A stretch of 64,000 bases of DNA from SLRI01 sp964576715 (GCA_964576715.1 CAZNWE010000003.1:37023-101022), one strand, 5' to 3'. Shown: positions 24,043 through 32,729, numbered from the stretch's first letter. Numbers and translations: made by a program. Notes: a model not told the origin generated them from the sequence alone.

Positions 24043-25383
24043 TCACGCGGCCGGCCCCGGCCGCTCGACGTAGAGATCGGCCCGGGTCGGCGGCAGTGGC
24101 GCACCGCCATCCGGGCGCTGCTTGGTCGCCACCACCTGGAAGATGCGCAAGGGACCGCGCTCGAAGCCGATGGTCACCCCGGCGAGGTAGGCGAGCCACA
24201 TCCGGTAGCGCTCGGGTCCGACATGGCCGATCGCCGCGTCGGCCGCGGCGAGCAGCCGCTCGTACCAGAGCCGGCAGGTGCGCGCGTAGTGGCGGCGCAG
24301 CCCCTCGACGTCGTGGACCTCGAGGCCCGACGCCTCCATCACCTCGAGCGTGTGGCCGATATGGTCGAGCTCGGCCCCCGGAAAGATATATTTGAGGATG
24401 ATCCGCCGGCTGGCACTCGGCCGGCGAAACCTGCCGCCCTCGCGCTTCGCCCGGCGGGTGATGCCGTGGTTGAGGAAGACGCCGTCGTCGGCGAGCAGCG
24501 CGCGGATCTTCTTGAAGTAGGTCGGGTAGGTGTCGATCCCGACATGCTCGTACATGCCGATGCTGGCGATCTTGTCGTACTGGCCGTCGAGGGTTCGGTA
24601 GTCGCGGAGCTCGACCCTGACCCGGTCACCGAGCCGGCGCTCGGCGATGCGCTCGAGCGCCAGGTCGTGCTGCGCCTGGGACAGGGTGACGCCGTGCGCC
24701 TCGACGCCGTAATGCTCGGCCGCGTGGATGACGAGCGCCCCCCAGCCGCAGCCGATGTCGAGCAGCCGCTCGCCCGGTGCCAGCCGCAGCTTCTTGCAGA
24801 TCAGGTCGAGCTTGGCCGCCTGGGCGGTCGCGAGGTCGGTCTGCCAATCGGTGAAATAGGCGCAGGAGTAGACCATCCGCGGGTCGAGAAAGAGCGCGTA
24901 GAACGCGTTGCTGGCATCGTAGTGGAACTGCACCAGCGCCTTGTCGTCGCGCCGCTGGCGGTCGCGCGCCTGTTCGTCACCGCCATAGGCGTGTGCCAGG
25001 CTGGCCGGCGCTGCGGTGGTGCGGGCGAGGCGGAGCGCCGCCCGCCACGGCAGGCCGGCGAGCACCTCCCCGAGCTTCGGCCGATGCTGCTTGCGCCGCC
25101 GCTGCAGGGCCTCGAGGGTGCCCAGGAGATCGCCCGCGGCCGGCGTGATGCCGCCTTGCACATACTGGCGAAACAGCGTGTCGAGCGAGGGCCGGCGCAG
25201 GCAGCGGCCGAGCACCGCCGGGTCGGCGATGACGATCGTCGCAGCCCCGTCGGCAGCCGCGGGGAGTGGCAGGATCGAGCCGTCCCACAAGCGGACGGTG
25301 AGCGGCAGGCGGGCGACCCGCCCGAGATGGGTGAGCAGCTGTCGCGTCGCGGCGAGCGCCGCCTCATCGTCCGGCCCGGCCAT
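24043..25383 (-). CDS. cfa: Cyclopropane-fatty-acyl-phospholipid synthase
   Basis: 446 residues. SAM-dependent methyltransferase that adds a methylene bridge to unsaturated acyl chains of membrane phospholipids. Visible landmarks are FHYDASNAFYALFLDPRMVY, SCAYF, the SAM loop LLDIGCGWGALVIHAAEHYG, GVTLSQAQ, and IASIGMYEHVG with the conserved EHVG. An N-terminal extension of about 130 residues (TIVIADPAVLGRCLRRPSLD) is the lipid-binding domain. The ATG at 25381-25383 has GGAGG five bases upstream; an ATG 17 codons earlier lacks a site. It converges on the YcgN gene with only a 6-bp gap. Confidence 0.9.
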   Translation of the reverse strand: MAGPDDEAALAATRQLLTHLGRVARLPLTVRLWDGSILPLPAAADGAATIVIADPAVLGRCLRRPSLDTLFRQYVQGGITPAAGDLLGTLEALQRRRKQHRPKLGEVLAGLPWRAALRLARTTAAPASLAHAYGGDEQARDRQRRDDKALVQFHYDASNAFYALFLDPRMVYSCAYFTDWQTDLATAQAAKLDLICKKLRLAPGERLLDIGCGWGALVIHAAEHYGVEAHGVTLSQAQHDLALERIAERRLGDRVRVELRDYRTLDGQYDKIASIGMYEHVGIDTYPTYFKKIRALLADDGVFLNHGITRRAKREGGRFRRPSASRRIILKYIFPGAELDHIGHTLEVMEASGLEVHDVEGLRRHYARTCRLWYERLLAAADAAIGHVGPERYRMWLAYLAGVTIGFERGPLRIFQVVATKQRPDGGAPLPPTRADLYVERPGPAA

Positions 25384-25572
25384 GGTTTCCTCCGTCATGG
25401 CGCCACCATGAGCATCAGAGCGCGTCATGGACAAGCCGTCACCCGTGGGGGCTCGCTCTCACGCATTCACATTTGCGGTAGGCGTAGCGAACCTTACAAG
25501 GTAAACTCCCACGTTCAGGCGATGCTCGGGGCCGGACACCGGTTTCGTGCATTGCTGGGGAGGTAAAGCCAA

Positions 25573-25773
25573 ATGCAGACACAGCATCAAGGTCATATGG
25601 CAGCCCGTCGCGAGCTCTACCCAATCAGCTTCCGCCCGGCGGGTGCCCGGCGGCAGGCGGACAGCCGCGGCGACGCCAACTGGCCGCTTTGGCATGCCAC
25701 GTGGTTCGCCGCACTGGTCAGCCTGCTGCTCTGGGGACTTGTCGCCGCGGCGCTCTACCGCCTGTTCGCCTGA
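25573..25773 (+). CDS. Small single-pass membrane protein
   Basis: 66 residues. A polar N-terminus is followed by one membrane helix (ATWFAALVSLLLWGLVAAAL) ending YRLFA. The ATG has GGGAGGT about ten bases upstream, which supports real translation. No family recognised. It lies alone between cfa and the TRAP binding protein, convergent with the latter. Confidence 0.45.
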   Translation: MQTQHQGHMAARRELYPISFRPAGARRQADSRGDANWPLWHATWFAALVSLLLWGLVAAALYRLFA

Positions 25774-25840
25774 TCTCGCGGCCGACCGCCGATCCCGCAT
25801 CCCGAGGTGCCGGGGCCGGCGGCCGGACGCGGCAGCGGCC

Positions 25841-26956
25841 TCAGCCGCCGGTCGGCTGGGCGAAGTCATAGGGCAGCAGGCGGGCCGCCATGTAGGCCTG
25901 CTCGGAGACGCCGGCCCAGCCCTTCACGGTGTCACGGAAGGTCAACAGGCTGTCCATCACCTCGCGCGACAGCGGATCGGCCGAGGCCTCGGCGTTCATC
26001 ACCTCGCCAGCGAGGCCGCCTAGCCCCTGCAGGATCTCGTCGTTGAACGGCCGGAGCTCGACCCCGTGCTCGTTGATCAGCGTCTCGAGCGAGTCATTGT
26101 TGCGGGCGATGAACTCGGAGAGGACCGAGACGTTGACGGCCCGGTTGGCGGTCTCGACGATCGCCTTGAGGTCATCGGGCAGGCCGTTCCAGGCGTTGAG
26201 GTTGATGAAGTTGTCGAGCATCGTGGCCGGCTCGTGCCAGCCGGGATAGTAGTAGAACTTGGCCGCGCGGTACAGGCCGAAGGCGAGGTCGTTATAGGGG
26301 CCGACCCATTCGGTGGCGTCGATCGAGCCCGACTGCAGGGCAGGCGGGATCTCACCGCCCGGCAGATTGACCACCGTGCCACCGGCGGCCGCTACCACCT
26401 TGCCGCCGAGGCCGGGGATGCGCATCTTGAGGCCTTCATAATCGGCGAGGCTGTTCATCTCCTTGTTGAACCAGCCGCCCATCTGCGTGCCGGTGTTGCC
26501 GGACGGGAAGAACTTGGCCCCCATCTCGGCATAGACCTTGTCGGCCAACTCCTGGCCGCCGCCATAATAGTACCAGGCGTTCTGCTCCATCGCCGTGAGA
26601 CCGAACGGGATCGCGGCGATGAATGCCGCAGCCGGCACCTTGCCCTGCCAGTAATAGGGGGCGCCGTGGCCCATTTCGACCGTGCCGCTGCCCACCGCAT
26701 CCATCGATTCGAAAGCCGGGACGATCTCGCCGGCGCCGAACACCTGCACGGTCAGTCGGCCGTCGGACATCTTGCCGATCAGCTCGGCCAGGAGGTTGGC
26801 GCCGGTGCCGAGGCCGGGGAAGTTGGCGGGCCACGTCGTGACCATGCGCCACTCCATGAGGCCTTGCGAGATGGCGGGCTTGGGGAAGGTCGAGGCCGCG
26901 GCCCCGGCGGCGAGGCCGCCGACCCCGAGCGTCTTGACGATATGACGACGTTGCAT
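25841..26956 (-). CDS. TRAP transporter substrate-binding protein, TakP-like
   Basis: 371 residues. The N-terminus MQRRHIVKTLGVGG has a twin-arginine-like motif before the hydrophobic core, so export may be by Tat. The mature protein closely follows the 2-oxoacid-binding TakP pattern: FGAGEIVPAFESMDAVGSGT, GNTGTQMGGWFNKEM, LKMRIPGLGGKV and DATEWVGPYNDLAFGLY, with YYYPGW for the binding pocket. It delivers its ligand to the DctQM permease encoded at 21625-23579 on the opposite strand. The split of binding protein from permease is unusual, since dctP normally sits beside dctQM. The ligand class (2-oxo or related carboxylate) is inferred from the motif match. Confidence 0.88.
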   Translation of the reverse strand: MQRRHIVKTLGVGGLAAGAAASTFPKPAISQGLMEWRMVTTWPANFPGLGTGANLLAELIGKMSDGRLTVQVFGAGEIVPAFESMDAVGSGTVEMGHGAPYYWQGKVPAAAFIAAIPFGLTAMEQNAWYYYGGGQELADKVYAEMGAKFFPSGNTGTQMGGWFNKEMNSLADYEGLKMRIPGLGGKVVAAAGGTVVNLPGGEIPPALQSGSIDATEWVGPYNDLAFGLYRAAKFYYYPGWHEPATMLDNFINLNAWNGLPDDLKAIVETANRAVNVSVLSEFIARNNDSLETLINEHGVELRPFNDEILQGLGGLAGEVMNAEASADPLSREVMDSLLTFRDTVKGWAGVSEQAYMAARLLPYDFAQPTGG

Positions 26957-27078
26957 TTGCGTGCACTCCCATGATCTTGGCGTCCGCCGGACCCACCATG
27001 GCCCGACTTCGTCGTCAGTTCATAGCCCAGCAACTATCGGCAGACCAACCCGGGACTGGCCCGGTTAGGCGATCGGTC

Positions 27079-27864
27079 TCACGGCTCGGGGGTCGCCAAG
27101 GGTGGCAGCGGACACCAGCCATTGGGGCCGAGCTGCTCGATCGGCTGGAACAGCGCCTTGTAGCGCATCTTGCGCGAGCGCTCGATCCAGTAGCCGAGAT
27201 AGACAAAGGGCAAGCCGCAGCGCTCGGCCTCGCGGATGTACCAAAGAATGACGAAGCTGCCGAGGCTGCGCCGGTCCATTCCCGGTGCGAAGAACTTGTA
27301 GACACCGGACAGCCCCGAGACCAGCTCGTCCGACAGCGAAGCGGCGATCAACGCGTCACCGAGGCGAAACTCGGCGACGAAGGTGTCCTTCGGCGCGTTC
27401 TCGACCAACTCGCGGTAGTCCTCGCGGCTCATCCGCGCCATGCCGCCATCGTCGTGGCGCGCCTCGAGATAGCGCTTGAACAGCGCGTACTGCTCGTCGG
27501 TCGCCTTGGCCGGGCGGCGCTCGACAGCGACATCCCGGTTGCGCTGCCAGACCTTGCGGAACCGTCGCGACCAGACGAAACGGGCGACCGGCACCCGCAC
27601 CGGGATGCAGGCCTGGCAGCCCGGGCAGGCCGGGCGGTAGAGAAAGCCGTGGCTGCGGCGAAACCCGGCCTGATTGAGGCTGTCGAAGAACGCCGGATCG
27701 TCGCCGGCGAAGAACGGGGTCACGATGCGCTGCTCGATCCGGCCGCTCAAATAGGGGCAGGGCGCCGGCTGGGTGGCGTAGAACGAGCGGGAAAGCGCCT
27801 TCTCGTGCAAGTCGTGCCGACCGATCAGCAAGTTGAACCTGGAGGAAAGCATAGCACGCGCCAT
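27079..27864 (-). CDS. bpt: Aspartate/glutamate leucyltransferase (Bpt)
   Basis: 261 residues. Transfers Leu from charged tRNA to N-terminal Asp/Glu of proteins, creating an N-degron for ClpS/ClpAP. Family signatures are CPYLSGRIEQRIVTPFFAGD, FRRSHGFLYRPACPGCQACI, PVRVPVARFVWSRRFRKVW, and the C-terminal LGYWIERSRKMRYKALFQPI. The ATG at 27864 gives the expected length; a second ATG four codons later (27852) is also possible, and neither has a strong ribosome site. A small membrane protein gene lies 34 bp upstream in the same direction. Confidence 0.92.
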   Translation of the reverse strand: MARAMLSSRFNLLIGRHDLHEKALSRSFYATQPAPCPYLSGRIEQRIVTPFFAGDDPAFFDSLNQAGFRRSHGFLYRPACPGCQACIPVRVPVARFVWSRRFRKVWQRNRDVAVERRPAKATDEQYALFKRYLEARHDDGGMARMSREDYRELVENAPKDTFVAEFRLGDALIAASLSDELVSGLSGVYKFFAPGMDRRSLGSFVILWYIREAERCGLPFVYLGYWIERSRKMRYKALFQPIEQLGPNGWCPLPPLATPEP

Positions 27865-27898
27865 GGCGGCCGAGCCAGCGACCAGATGTGGCAGCCGG

Positions 27899-28174
27899 CT
27901 AGCGCTGCCGCGGGCGCCGCCGCCCGTTGCCGCGCGCCTGGCTCGCCAGACGCCAGGCGGCGATCGGGGCGAAGAACAGGATGACCCAGCTGTGCACGGC
28001 TTCGCCGAGATGACGCGCGAGGTCGGGTGCCTCGGCCACCCATGGCAGATAGACCCCGATGACGAAGGCCAGGGTCAACCGGCAATAGCCACTCCAGCGG
28101 TGCCGCCGCTTGCCTCGGCCGTCGGCTGTTGGCGGTGGCGCGCCTGTCGAAGCGGGCAGCAGGCAATGTCGCAA
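27899..28174 (-). CDS. Small two-helix membrane protein
   Basis: 91 residues from a TTG start (28172-28174) that has GGAG seven bases upstream. Two hydrophobic segments (LTLAFVIGVYLPWVAEA and HSWVILFFAPIAAWRLAS) with basic tails at both ends. No family recognised. It lies just upstream of bpt in the same direction, where many alphaproteobacteria have an RDD-type membrane gene, but the RDD signature is not present here. Moderately likely to be real because of the coherent hydrophobic pattern. Confidence 0.45.
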   Translation of the reverse strand: MRHCLLPASTGAPPPTADGRGKRRHRWSGYCRLTLAFVIGVYLPWVAEAPDLARHLGEAVHSWVILFFAPIAAWRLASQARGNGRRRPRQR

Positions 28175-28310
28175 CTTCTGGCTCCGGCGTTAACCAGATC
28201 TTCATGACGGATCGGCTAGCGATGGTCTCGACAGATCGCCGCTTGACCGTAGCGGAGAGTGGCGATAAGAGAAAATTCCTAAATATTGGCAAGCGACCAA
28301 GGAGACGACA

Positions 28311-28640
28311 ATGCGCATCGCCACCCGGACCATCCGCCGGCTGCAGAGCTGGGCACGGCACATCGTGCTGGTCGAGACCGGCCAGCCGGTCGACCTCATC
28401 CATCTCGAGGAGGCGGACGGGCTGCGCCGCGCCTTCATCGAGCTGCCGAGCGGCATCCGCACCCATGTGCCGGAGGCGGCGCTGACCAACCGCTTCGCCC
28501 GACTGTCCGAGGGCGGGCTGACGATCGCCGGGGTCGCCCTGGCCGGGATGCTGCTGGGCTACAGCCTGGCCCTGCCCGAGGCGGAGCGGCTGGCCTGGAC
28601 CGGGCAGCAACCGGCCGAGCGCGGGGCGATCGACGGGTGA
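28311..28640 (+). CDS. Small membrane protein, unknown family
   Basis: 109 residues. The first 70 residues form a soluble, mixed segment (RHIVLVETGQPVDLIHLEEA, then RRAFIELPSGIRTHVPEAA), followed by one membrane helix (LTIAGVALAGMLLGYSLAL) and a short tail. ATG with AGGAGA seven bases upstream, preceded by an AT-rich stretch around 28270-28290 that may hold the promoter. It is convergent with the pseudo-retropepsin gene (18-bp gap). No function can be assigned. Confidence 0.55.
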   Translation: MRIATRTIRRLQSWARHIVLVETGQPVDLIHLEEADGLRRAFIELPSGIRTHVPEAALTNRFARLSEGGLTIAGVALAGMLLGYSLALPEAERLAWTGQQPAERGAIDG

Positions 28641-28657
28641 GGGCTGCGGGTCGGGGG

Positions 28658-29365
28658 CTAGCGGCGGCTCTGCCGCGGCAGCAGGCGCAGCCGGTCACGC
28701 TGCTCCTCGACCATGAAGTGCCGGGCCAGGAGGTCGGCGCCGATCACCGCTTCGGCCGCCGGCTCGTCGGTCAGCGCGAAGCGGGTCGGCGGCAGCCGGC
28801 GATGCTCGAGCACCACCTCGTCCGCCAGCCAGTCGATGCCGGTCGTCGCTCGGTCCAGCGGCAGGGCCTCGGGCGGCAGGACCGCCGGGGTCAGCCGCGA
28901 GAGCCGCACTGCCGGCTCCACCAGAATGTTGACGAGGTGGCCGTCGAGGCTGAGATCGGCGTAGAAGCGACCGTCGCCGGCGCGCTGCAGGACGATCGGC
29001 CAACCGGCAGCCGCTGGCGACGGCCCGGCGGCAAGCTGCGCCTTGCCGCTTGGCCGCAGCAGCGCGCCGGCCTCTCGCACCGCCGCCAGCAGCCGGGCGG
29101 CGGGCTCGGCGGCCTGCAACAATGGATTACCGGGCGCCTCGGCGGCGGCGCCGGCCTGCGCGGCCGGGCTCGGCGTATCTGGACGTGGCGCGGTCGACGG
29201 CTCAGCGGTGAGCAGCCAGCCGACCGCCGCACCGAGGGCCACGGCGGCAGTCGTGGTCAGCAGCATCATCGGCCACCGAGCCCGCGCGGGCCCGCCGACG
29301 CTGCTGCGCGCCTCCTCGTAGATGTCATGCACGTCGACCGGAAAACGTTGGACCTGGCTGCGCAT
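28658..29365 (-). CDS. Membrane-anchored retropepsin-like protein lacking the catalytic motif
   Basis: 235 residues. A cytoplasmic N-terminus of about 30 residues leads to one membrane helix (about 33-53), an Ala/Pro linker and a C-terminal domain that follows the clan AA single-domain aspartic protease pattern (TIGR02281-like): FYADLSLDGHLVNILVEP at the first strand-loop and GADLLARHFMVEEQRDRLRL at the C-terminal part. The catalytic Asp-Thr-Gly is replaced by Glu-Pro-Ala (residues 150-152), so proteolysis is not expected. ATG at 29363-29365 with AAGGA eight bases upstream. A CtrA-type box overlaps this ribosome-site region. Could be a periplasmic binding or regulatory protein. Confidence 0.7.
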   Translation of the reverse strand: MRSQVQRFPVDVHDIYEEARSSVGGPARARWPMMLLTTTAAVALGAAVGWLLTAEPSTAPRPDTPSPAAQAGAAAEAPGNPLLQAAEPAARLLAAVREAGALLRPSGKAQLAAGPSPAAAGWPIVLQRAGDGRFYADLSLDGHLVNILVEPAVRLSRLTPAVLPPEALPLDRATTGIDWLADEVVLEHRRLPPTRFALTDEPAAEAVIGADLLARHFMVEEQRDRLRLLPRQSRR

Positions 29366-29376
29366 CTCGGACGTCC

Positions 29377-29392
29377 TTAAGCGACCATTAAC
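29377..29392 (-). promoter_or_regulatory. Perfect CtrA-type box
   Basis: TTAAGCGACCATTAAC fits the full CtrA consensus TTAA-N7-TTAAC exactly. It lies 12 bp upstream of the pseudo-retropepsin start and touches its ribosome-binding site. A further TTAAC half-site lies near 29418 and a GGTTAACC at about 29441. CtrA is the alphaproteobacterial cell-cycle/motility regulator. Confidence 0.55.
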
Positions 29393-29488
29393 GCCCGCCA
29401 TAAAGCGCCGCAATCGTTAACGAGTGCTGAATTTTGCTGGTTAACCCGCGTTGACGGCTGCGGCCGCGCGCCCGGGTGCGCCGGGGCG

Positions 29489-30889
29489 TTAGGCCTGGCC
29501 GCGCCCCGCCGCTTCGCCCGGCGACTCCGCGGTCGCGACATCGGCGCCGTGCCGCGCCGCGACCGCATCGGCTGGTCCGGCCTCGGCACGGGTCTCGGGC
29601 GGTGGCGGCCTGAACACCAGGCTGACCGCGAGGCCGGGCCTGTTGTCGTCGAGCGTCAGCGTCGCGTCGTGCAGCTTGGCCACCGCATTGACCAGGCTGA
29701 GGCCGAGGCCGTTGCCCGGTGTCGAGCGATCGGGGGCGAGGCGGACGAAGCGCTCGAGCGCCTTGGCGCGAAGCGGTGCCGGAATGCCGGGGCCGCTATC
29801 CGTGACGCGGAGTATCGGAGCGGGCCGGCCGTCGCCGGCGGCCAGGGCGGCGGCAAGCGTCACCCGGCCACCGACCGGTGTGTACTTGATCGCATTGTCG
29901 GCGAGATTGGCCAGCGCCTGCGCCAGCATCTGCCGATTGCCCATGACCGTGACCTCGCCGTCGGCGGCGGCGTCGAGCCCGATCGCGCGCTCTTCGGCCA
30001 GCGGCTCGTAGAGCTCTTGAATGTCCTGGACGAGTGCCGCGAGGTCGACCCGCTCCCACGACGCCCGCTGCTCGCCGGCCTCGGCCCGGGCGATGCTCAA
30101 CAGCGCATTGAAGGTGTCGATCAGGCTCTCGGCGTCGACCATCGTTTCCTCGAGCAGCTGCCGTGCGGCCGCCGGGTCGATCTCGTTCATCAACGCCACC
30201 TCGAGCCGCGAGCGCAGCCGGCTCAACGGGGTGCGCAGGTCATGGGCAATGTTGTCGGTGACCTCGCGCATCCCGGCCAGGAGCCGCTCGATCCGCTCCA
30301 GCATCGCATTGAGGTTGGCGGCCAGGGCGTCGAACTCGTCGCCCGAGCCCTCGACCGCGATGCGCCGGCCGAGATCGCCCGCCATGATCTGCGCGGTGGT
30401 GCGGTTGATCGTCTCGATCCGGCTCAGCATCCAGCGGCTCATGACCAGCCCGCCGATCACCCCGAAGACCAGCATCAGGCCGCTGCCGAGGCCGATCGCG
30501 TTGACCAGCAGCGCTTGCGTCCGCAGCTTGTCCTCGATGTCGCGGGCCACCAGGAGCCGGGCGTCGTCGAAGTCCACCGTGCGGCCGAGAAAGCGCCGTG
30601 GCCGCGGGTCGCCTTGGCTTTCGATCGCGAAGCGGACGCGCTGGGTGATCGGGTCCTCGCTGTTCGGCCAGTCGCTCACATTGCCGGCGATCACCCAGCC
30701 CGCGTCGTCGATCAACAGATAGACGCTGTCCATCTCGGTCTCGGCGGCCGCCCGCTGGGCGATGATCCGGCCGAGACCGAACACGCCGAGGTCGCGATAC
30801 TGCTCGCGCAGCCCGGTGAGCTCGGCCTCGATCGTCTCGTCGGTCTGCCGCTCCATGAAATCGACCGCGGCGACATAGACGAACGACAA
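29489..30889 (-). CDS. Sensor histidine kinase of an OmpR/PhoP-type two-component system
   Basis: 466 residues as called. Order: periplasmic sensor (about 10-120), membrane helix (about 128-150), HAMP (about 148-200), DHp with phospho-His 216 in NIAHDLRTPLSRL, then the ATPase with N box ADNAIKYTPVGG, DSGPGIP and GNGLGLSLV. The reading frame continues upstream into an obvious first membrane helix (TFRLAVGYFAIFTVSALAL, from about 30945). No ATG, GTG or TTG lies in that frame before TTG 30889, which would cut the helix in half. The true start is probably a rarer codon overlapping the response-regulator stop at 30954-30956. Cotranscribed with that regulator. Confidence 0.9.
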   Translation of the reverse strand: MSFVYVAAVDFMERQTDETIEAELTGLREQYRDLGVFGLGRIIAQRAAAETEMDSVYLLIDDAGWVIAGNVSDWPNSEDPITQRVRFAIESQGDPRPRRFLGRTVDFDDARLLVARDIEDKLRTQALLVNAIGLGSGLMLVFGVIGGLVMSRWMLSRIETINRTTAQIMAGDLGRRIAVEGSGDEFDALAANLNAMLERIERLLAGMREVTDNIAHDLRTPLSRLRSRLEVALMNEIDPAAARQLLEETMVDAESLIDTFNALLSIARAEAGEQRASWERVDLAALVQDIQELYEPLAEERAIGLDAAADGEVTVMGNRQMLAQALANLADNAIKYTPVGGRVTLAAALAAGDGRPAPILRVTDSGPGIPAPLRAKALERFVRLAPDRSTPGNGLGLSLVNAVAKLHDATLTLDDNRPGLAVSLVFRPPPPETRAEAGPADAVAARHGADVATAESPGEAAGRGQA

Positions 30890-30953
30890 GAGGGCGAGCG
30901 CCGAGACGGTGAAGATCGCGAAGTAGCCGACCGCGAGGCGGAAGGTCGAGGAG

Positions 30954-31655
30954 CTAAGCGGCCGCGTCGGGAACGCGAAGCGCGTAGCCGGCGCCTCGGA
31001 CGGTCTGGATGAGCGCGGGCTCGAAGTCGCGGTCGATCTTCTGGCGGAGCCGGCTGATGTGGACGTCGATGATGTTGGTTTGCGGGTCGAAGCGATAATC
31101 CCAGACCTTTTCCAGGAGCATGGTGCGGGTCAGCACCTGCTCGGGGTGGCGGAGCAGGACCTCGAGCAGGCGGAACTCGCGCGGCTGCAGGTCGATCCGC
31201 TTGCCGCGCCGCTCCACCCGCCGACCGAGCAGGTCCATGGTCAGATCGGCGTAGCGCAGGGTGGTGGTCGGCGCCGGCTCGCCGCTCGCCTGGCCGCGCC
31301 GCGCCAACGCCTCGAGCCGGGCGATCAGCTCGGAGAACGCGTAAGGCTTGACCAGATAGTCGTCACCGCCGGCGTTCAGTCCCTTGACCCGGTCGTCGAC
31401 ATTGCCCAGTGCCGAGAGGACCAGGACCGGCGTGCGGTTGCCGGTCGCCCGCAGCGTCTGGATCAGCCCCAGCCCGTCGAGCCCGGGGAGCATCCGATCG
31501 ACCACCAGCACGTCGAAATCATGCGCGGCCGCCTGCATCAGCCCCTCGCGCCCGTCATGCGCGAGGCTGACATTGTGGCCGCTTTCCTCGAGCCCGCGAG
31601 CCATGTAAGTGGCGGCAGCGACGTCGTCTTCGATCACCAGGATGCGCATGCTCAT
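30954..31655 (-). CDS. OmpR/PhoB-family response regulator
   Basis: 233 residues. Receiver domain with acidic pocket ED (residues 9-11), phospho-acceptor Asp 53 in LVVDRMLPGLDG and Lys 103 in DDYLVKPY. The winged-helix DNA-binding domain has LQPREFRLLEVLLRHPEQ, VWDYRFDPQTNIIDVHISRL and TVRGAGYAL, all typical of OmpR-type regulators. ATG at 31653-31655 has GAGG seven bases upstream; an ATG two codons later is possible. It leads the operon with the kinase; its signal is unknown. The kinase sequence type resembles QseC/TctE-like metal or carboxylate sensors (weak inference). Confidence 0.92.
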   Translation of the reverse strand: MSMRILVIEDDVAAATYMARGLEESGHNVSLAHDGREGLMQAAAHDFDVLVVDRMLPGLDGLGLIQTLRATGNRTPVLVLSALGNVDDRVKGLNAGGDDYLVKPYAFSELIARLEALARRGQASGEPAPTTTLRYADLTMDLLGRRVERRGKRIDLQPREFRLLEVLLRHPEQVLTRTMLLEKVWDYRFDPQTNIIDVHISRLRQKIDRDFEPALIQTVRGAGYALRVPDAAA

Positions 31656-31804
31656 GATATGGCCTCGCGCGCGACCGGCCGCCACTGCCGCCGGCGCAAA
31701 AAAACCCCGATCGAATTGTGGGTATAGGATGACCGCTTGACCAGCGCTTTGCCGCTTCATGACCCGTTGCCGCTTCATGAAATGACGGCAAGCCGGTGTC
31801 CGGG

Positions 31805-32560
31805 ATGAGCCAGCCCCTGCGCCCGCTCGCAATTGCCGTCCCTGGCGCTGGCACTGGCGCAGTCGGTGGCGCCGGGTGGGACCCCGCTGGCGCCGCCGCC
31901 GCGGCCAAGCGGGCCGGTGCCGAGCTCTTGGTGCTGCCGCGCCACCCGTCGCTGCCGGCCGAGGCGAGCGACGGCGCGCTGGCCCAGGCGATGGGCGAAG
32001 TCGCCGCCGCCGCCGAGCTGCCGCTGCTCTTCGCCTATGCCGAGGCCTGCAGCGGCCATCGCCATCTCGCCCTGCAACTGGTTCTGGCCGACGGCCGCTC
32101 GACCGCCAACTACCGGGCGACCCATCTCAGCCCGGCAGCGCGTGCCGCCGGCTGGAGCCCCGGCAACTGGCTGACCATGGCGCGGCTCGGCGATGTGACC
32201 CTGGGCCTGCTCGGCGGCATCGACCATCGCGCACCGGAAACCGGCCGGGCGCTCTCCGGGCTCGGTGCGGAGGTGCTGATCGCCGTGCTCGATCCGGCCG
32301 CAGAACCGGCCGCCGAGCGCTTGCCCGAAGAGCTGCTGGCCGCGCTCGCCCGGCTGCGCGCGCTGGAGAACGGGGTGCCGGTCTGCCTCGTCGGTGCCCG
32401 GGGCGAGGTTCATGCCGCCGACCCCGCTGGGCGGCCGATGGCGCCGCATGTGAGCGAGCGGGTGACGCGGATCGACCTGCCACGCGACCCCGCCGCCCGG
32501 CCGGCGCCGCGCCGCCCCGATCTCTACCGCCAGCTCGTCGCCATACCCGGGGATACCTGA
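31805..32560 (+). CDS. Nitrilase-superfamily protein lacking all three catalytic residues
   Basis: 251 residues. The carbon-nitrogen hydrolase pattern can be followed end to end, but the triad is gone. Where the family has PE the sequence is LLVLPRHPSL (Arg 46 for Glu). Where it has YRKTHL it is NYRATHL (Ala 105 for Lys). Where it has LLICYD it is LGLLGGID (Gly 138 for Cys). RAPETGRALSGLGAEVLIAV then parallels the FPE..R.LA..GA element. An amidase or nitrilase reaction is therefore not expected; a binding or regulatory role is possible. An ATG at 31805 or a GTG three codons earlier could start it; neither has a strong ribosome site. Transcribed divergently from the two-component operon. Confidence 0.75.
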   Translation: MSQPLRPLAIAVPGAGTGAVGGAGWDPAGAAAAAKRAGAELLVLPRHPSLPAEASDGALAQAMGEVAAAAELPLLFAYAEACSGHRHLALQLVLADGRSTANYRATHLSPAARAAGWSPGNWLTMARLGDVTLGLLGGIDHRAPETGRALSGLGAEVLIAVLDPAAEPAAERLPEELLAALARLRALENGVPVCLVGARGEVHAADPAGRPMAPHVSERVTRIDLPRDPAARPAPRRPDLYRQLVAIPGDT

Positions 32561-32729
32561 CCGGGGCATAGCCGAGTTGAGGCGGCGCGACGCCGGCCGG
32601 TGCCCGCGCGGCGCCGCGGCATCTGGCACGATTGACGACAGCGCGACACTAGGGCATCGGTCAGGTCATCGCGTGCGGTGTTGGCCGTGCCCTGCGGCCA
32701 GCGTCAGAGCCCCAAGCGGGAAGGTCCCG

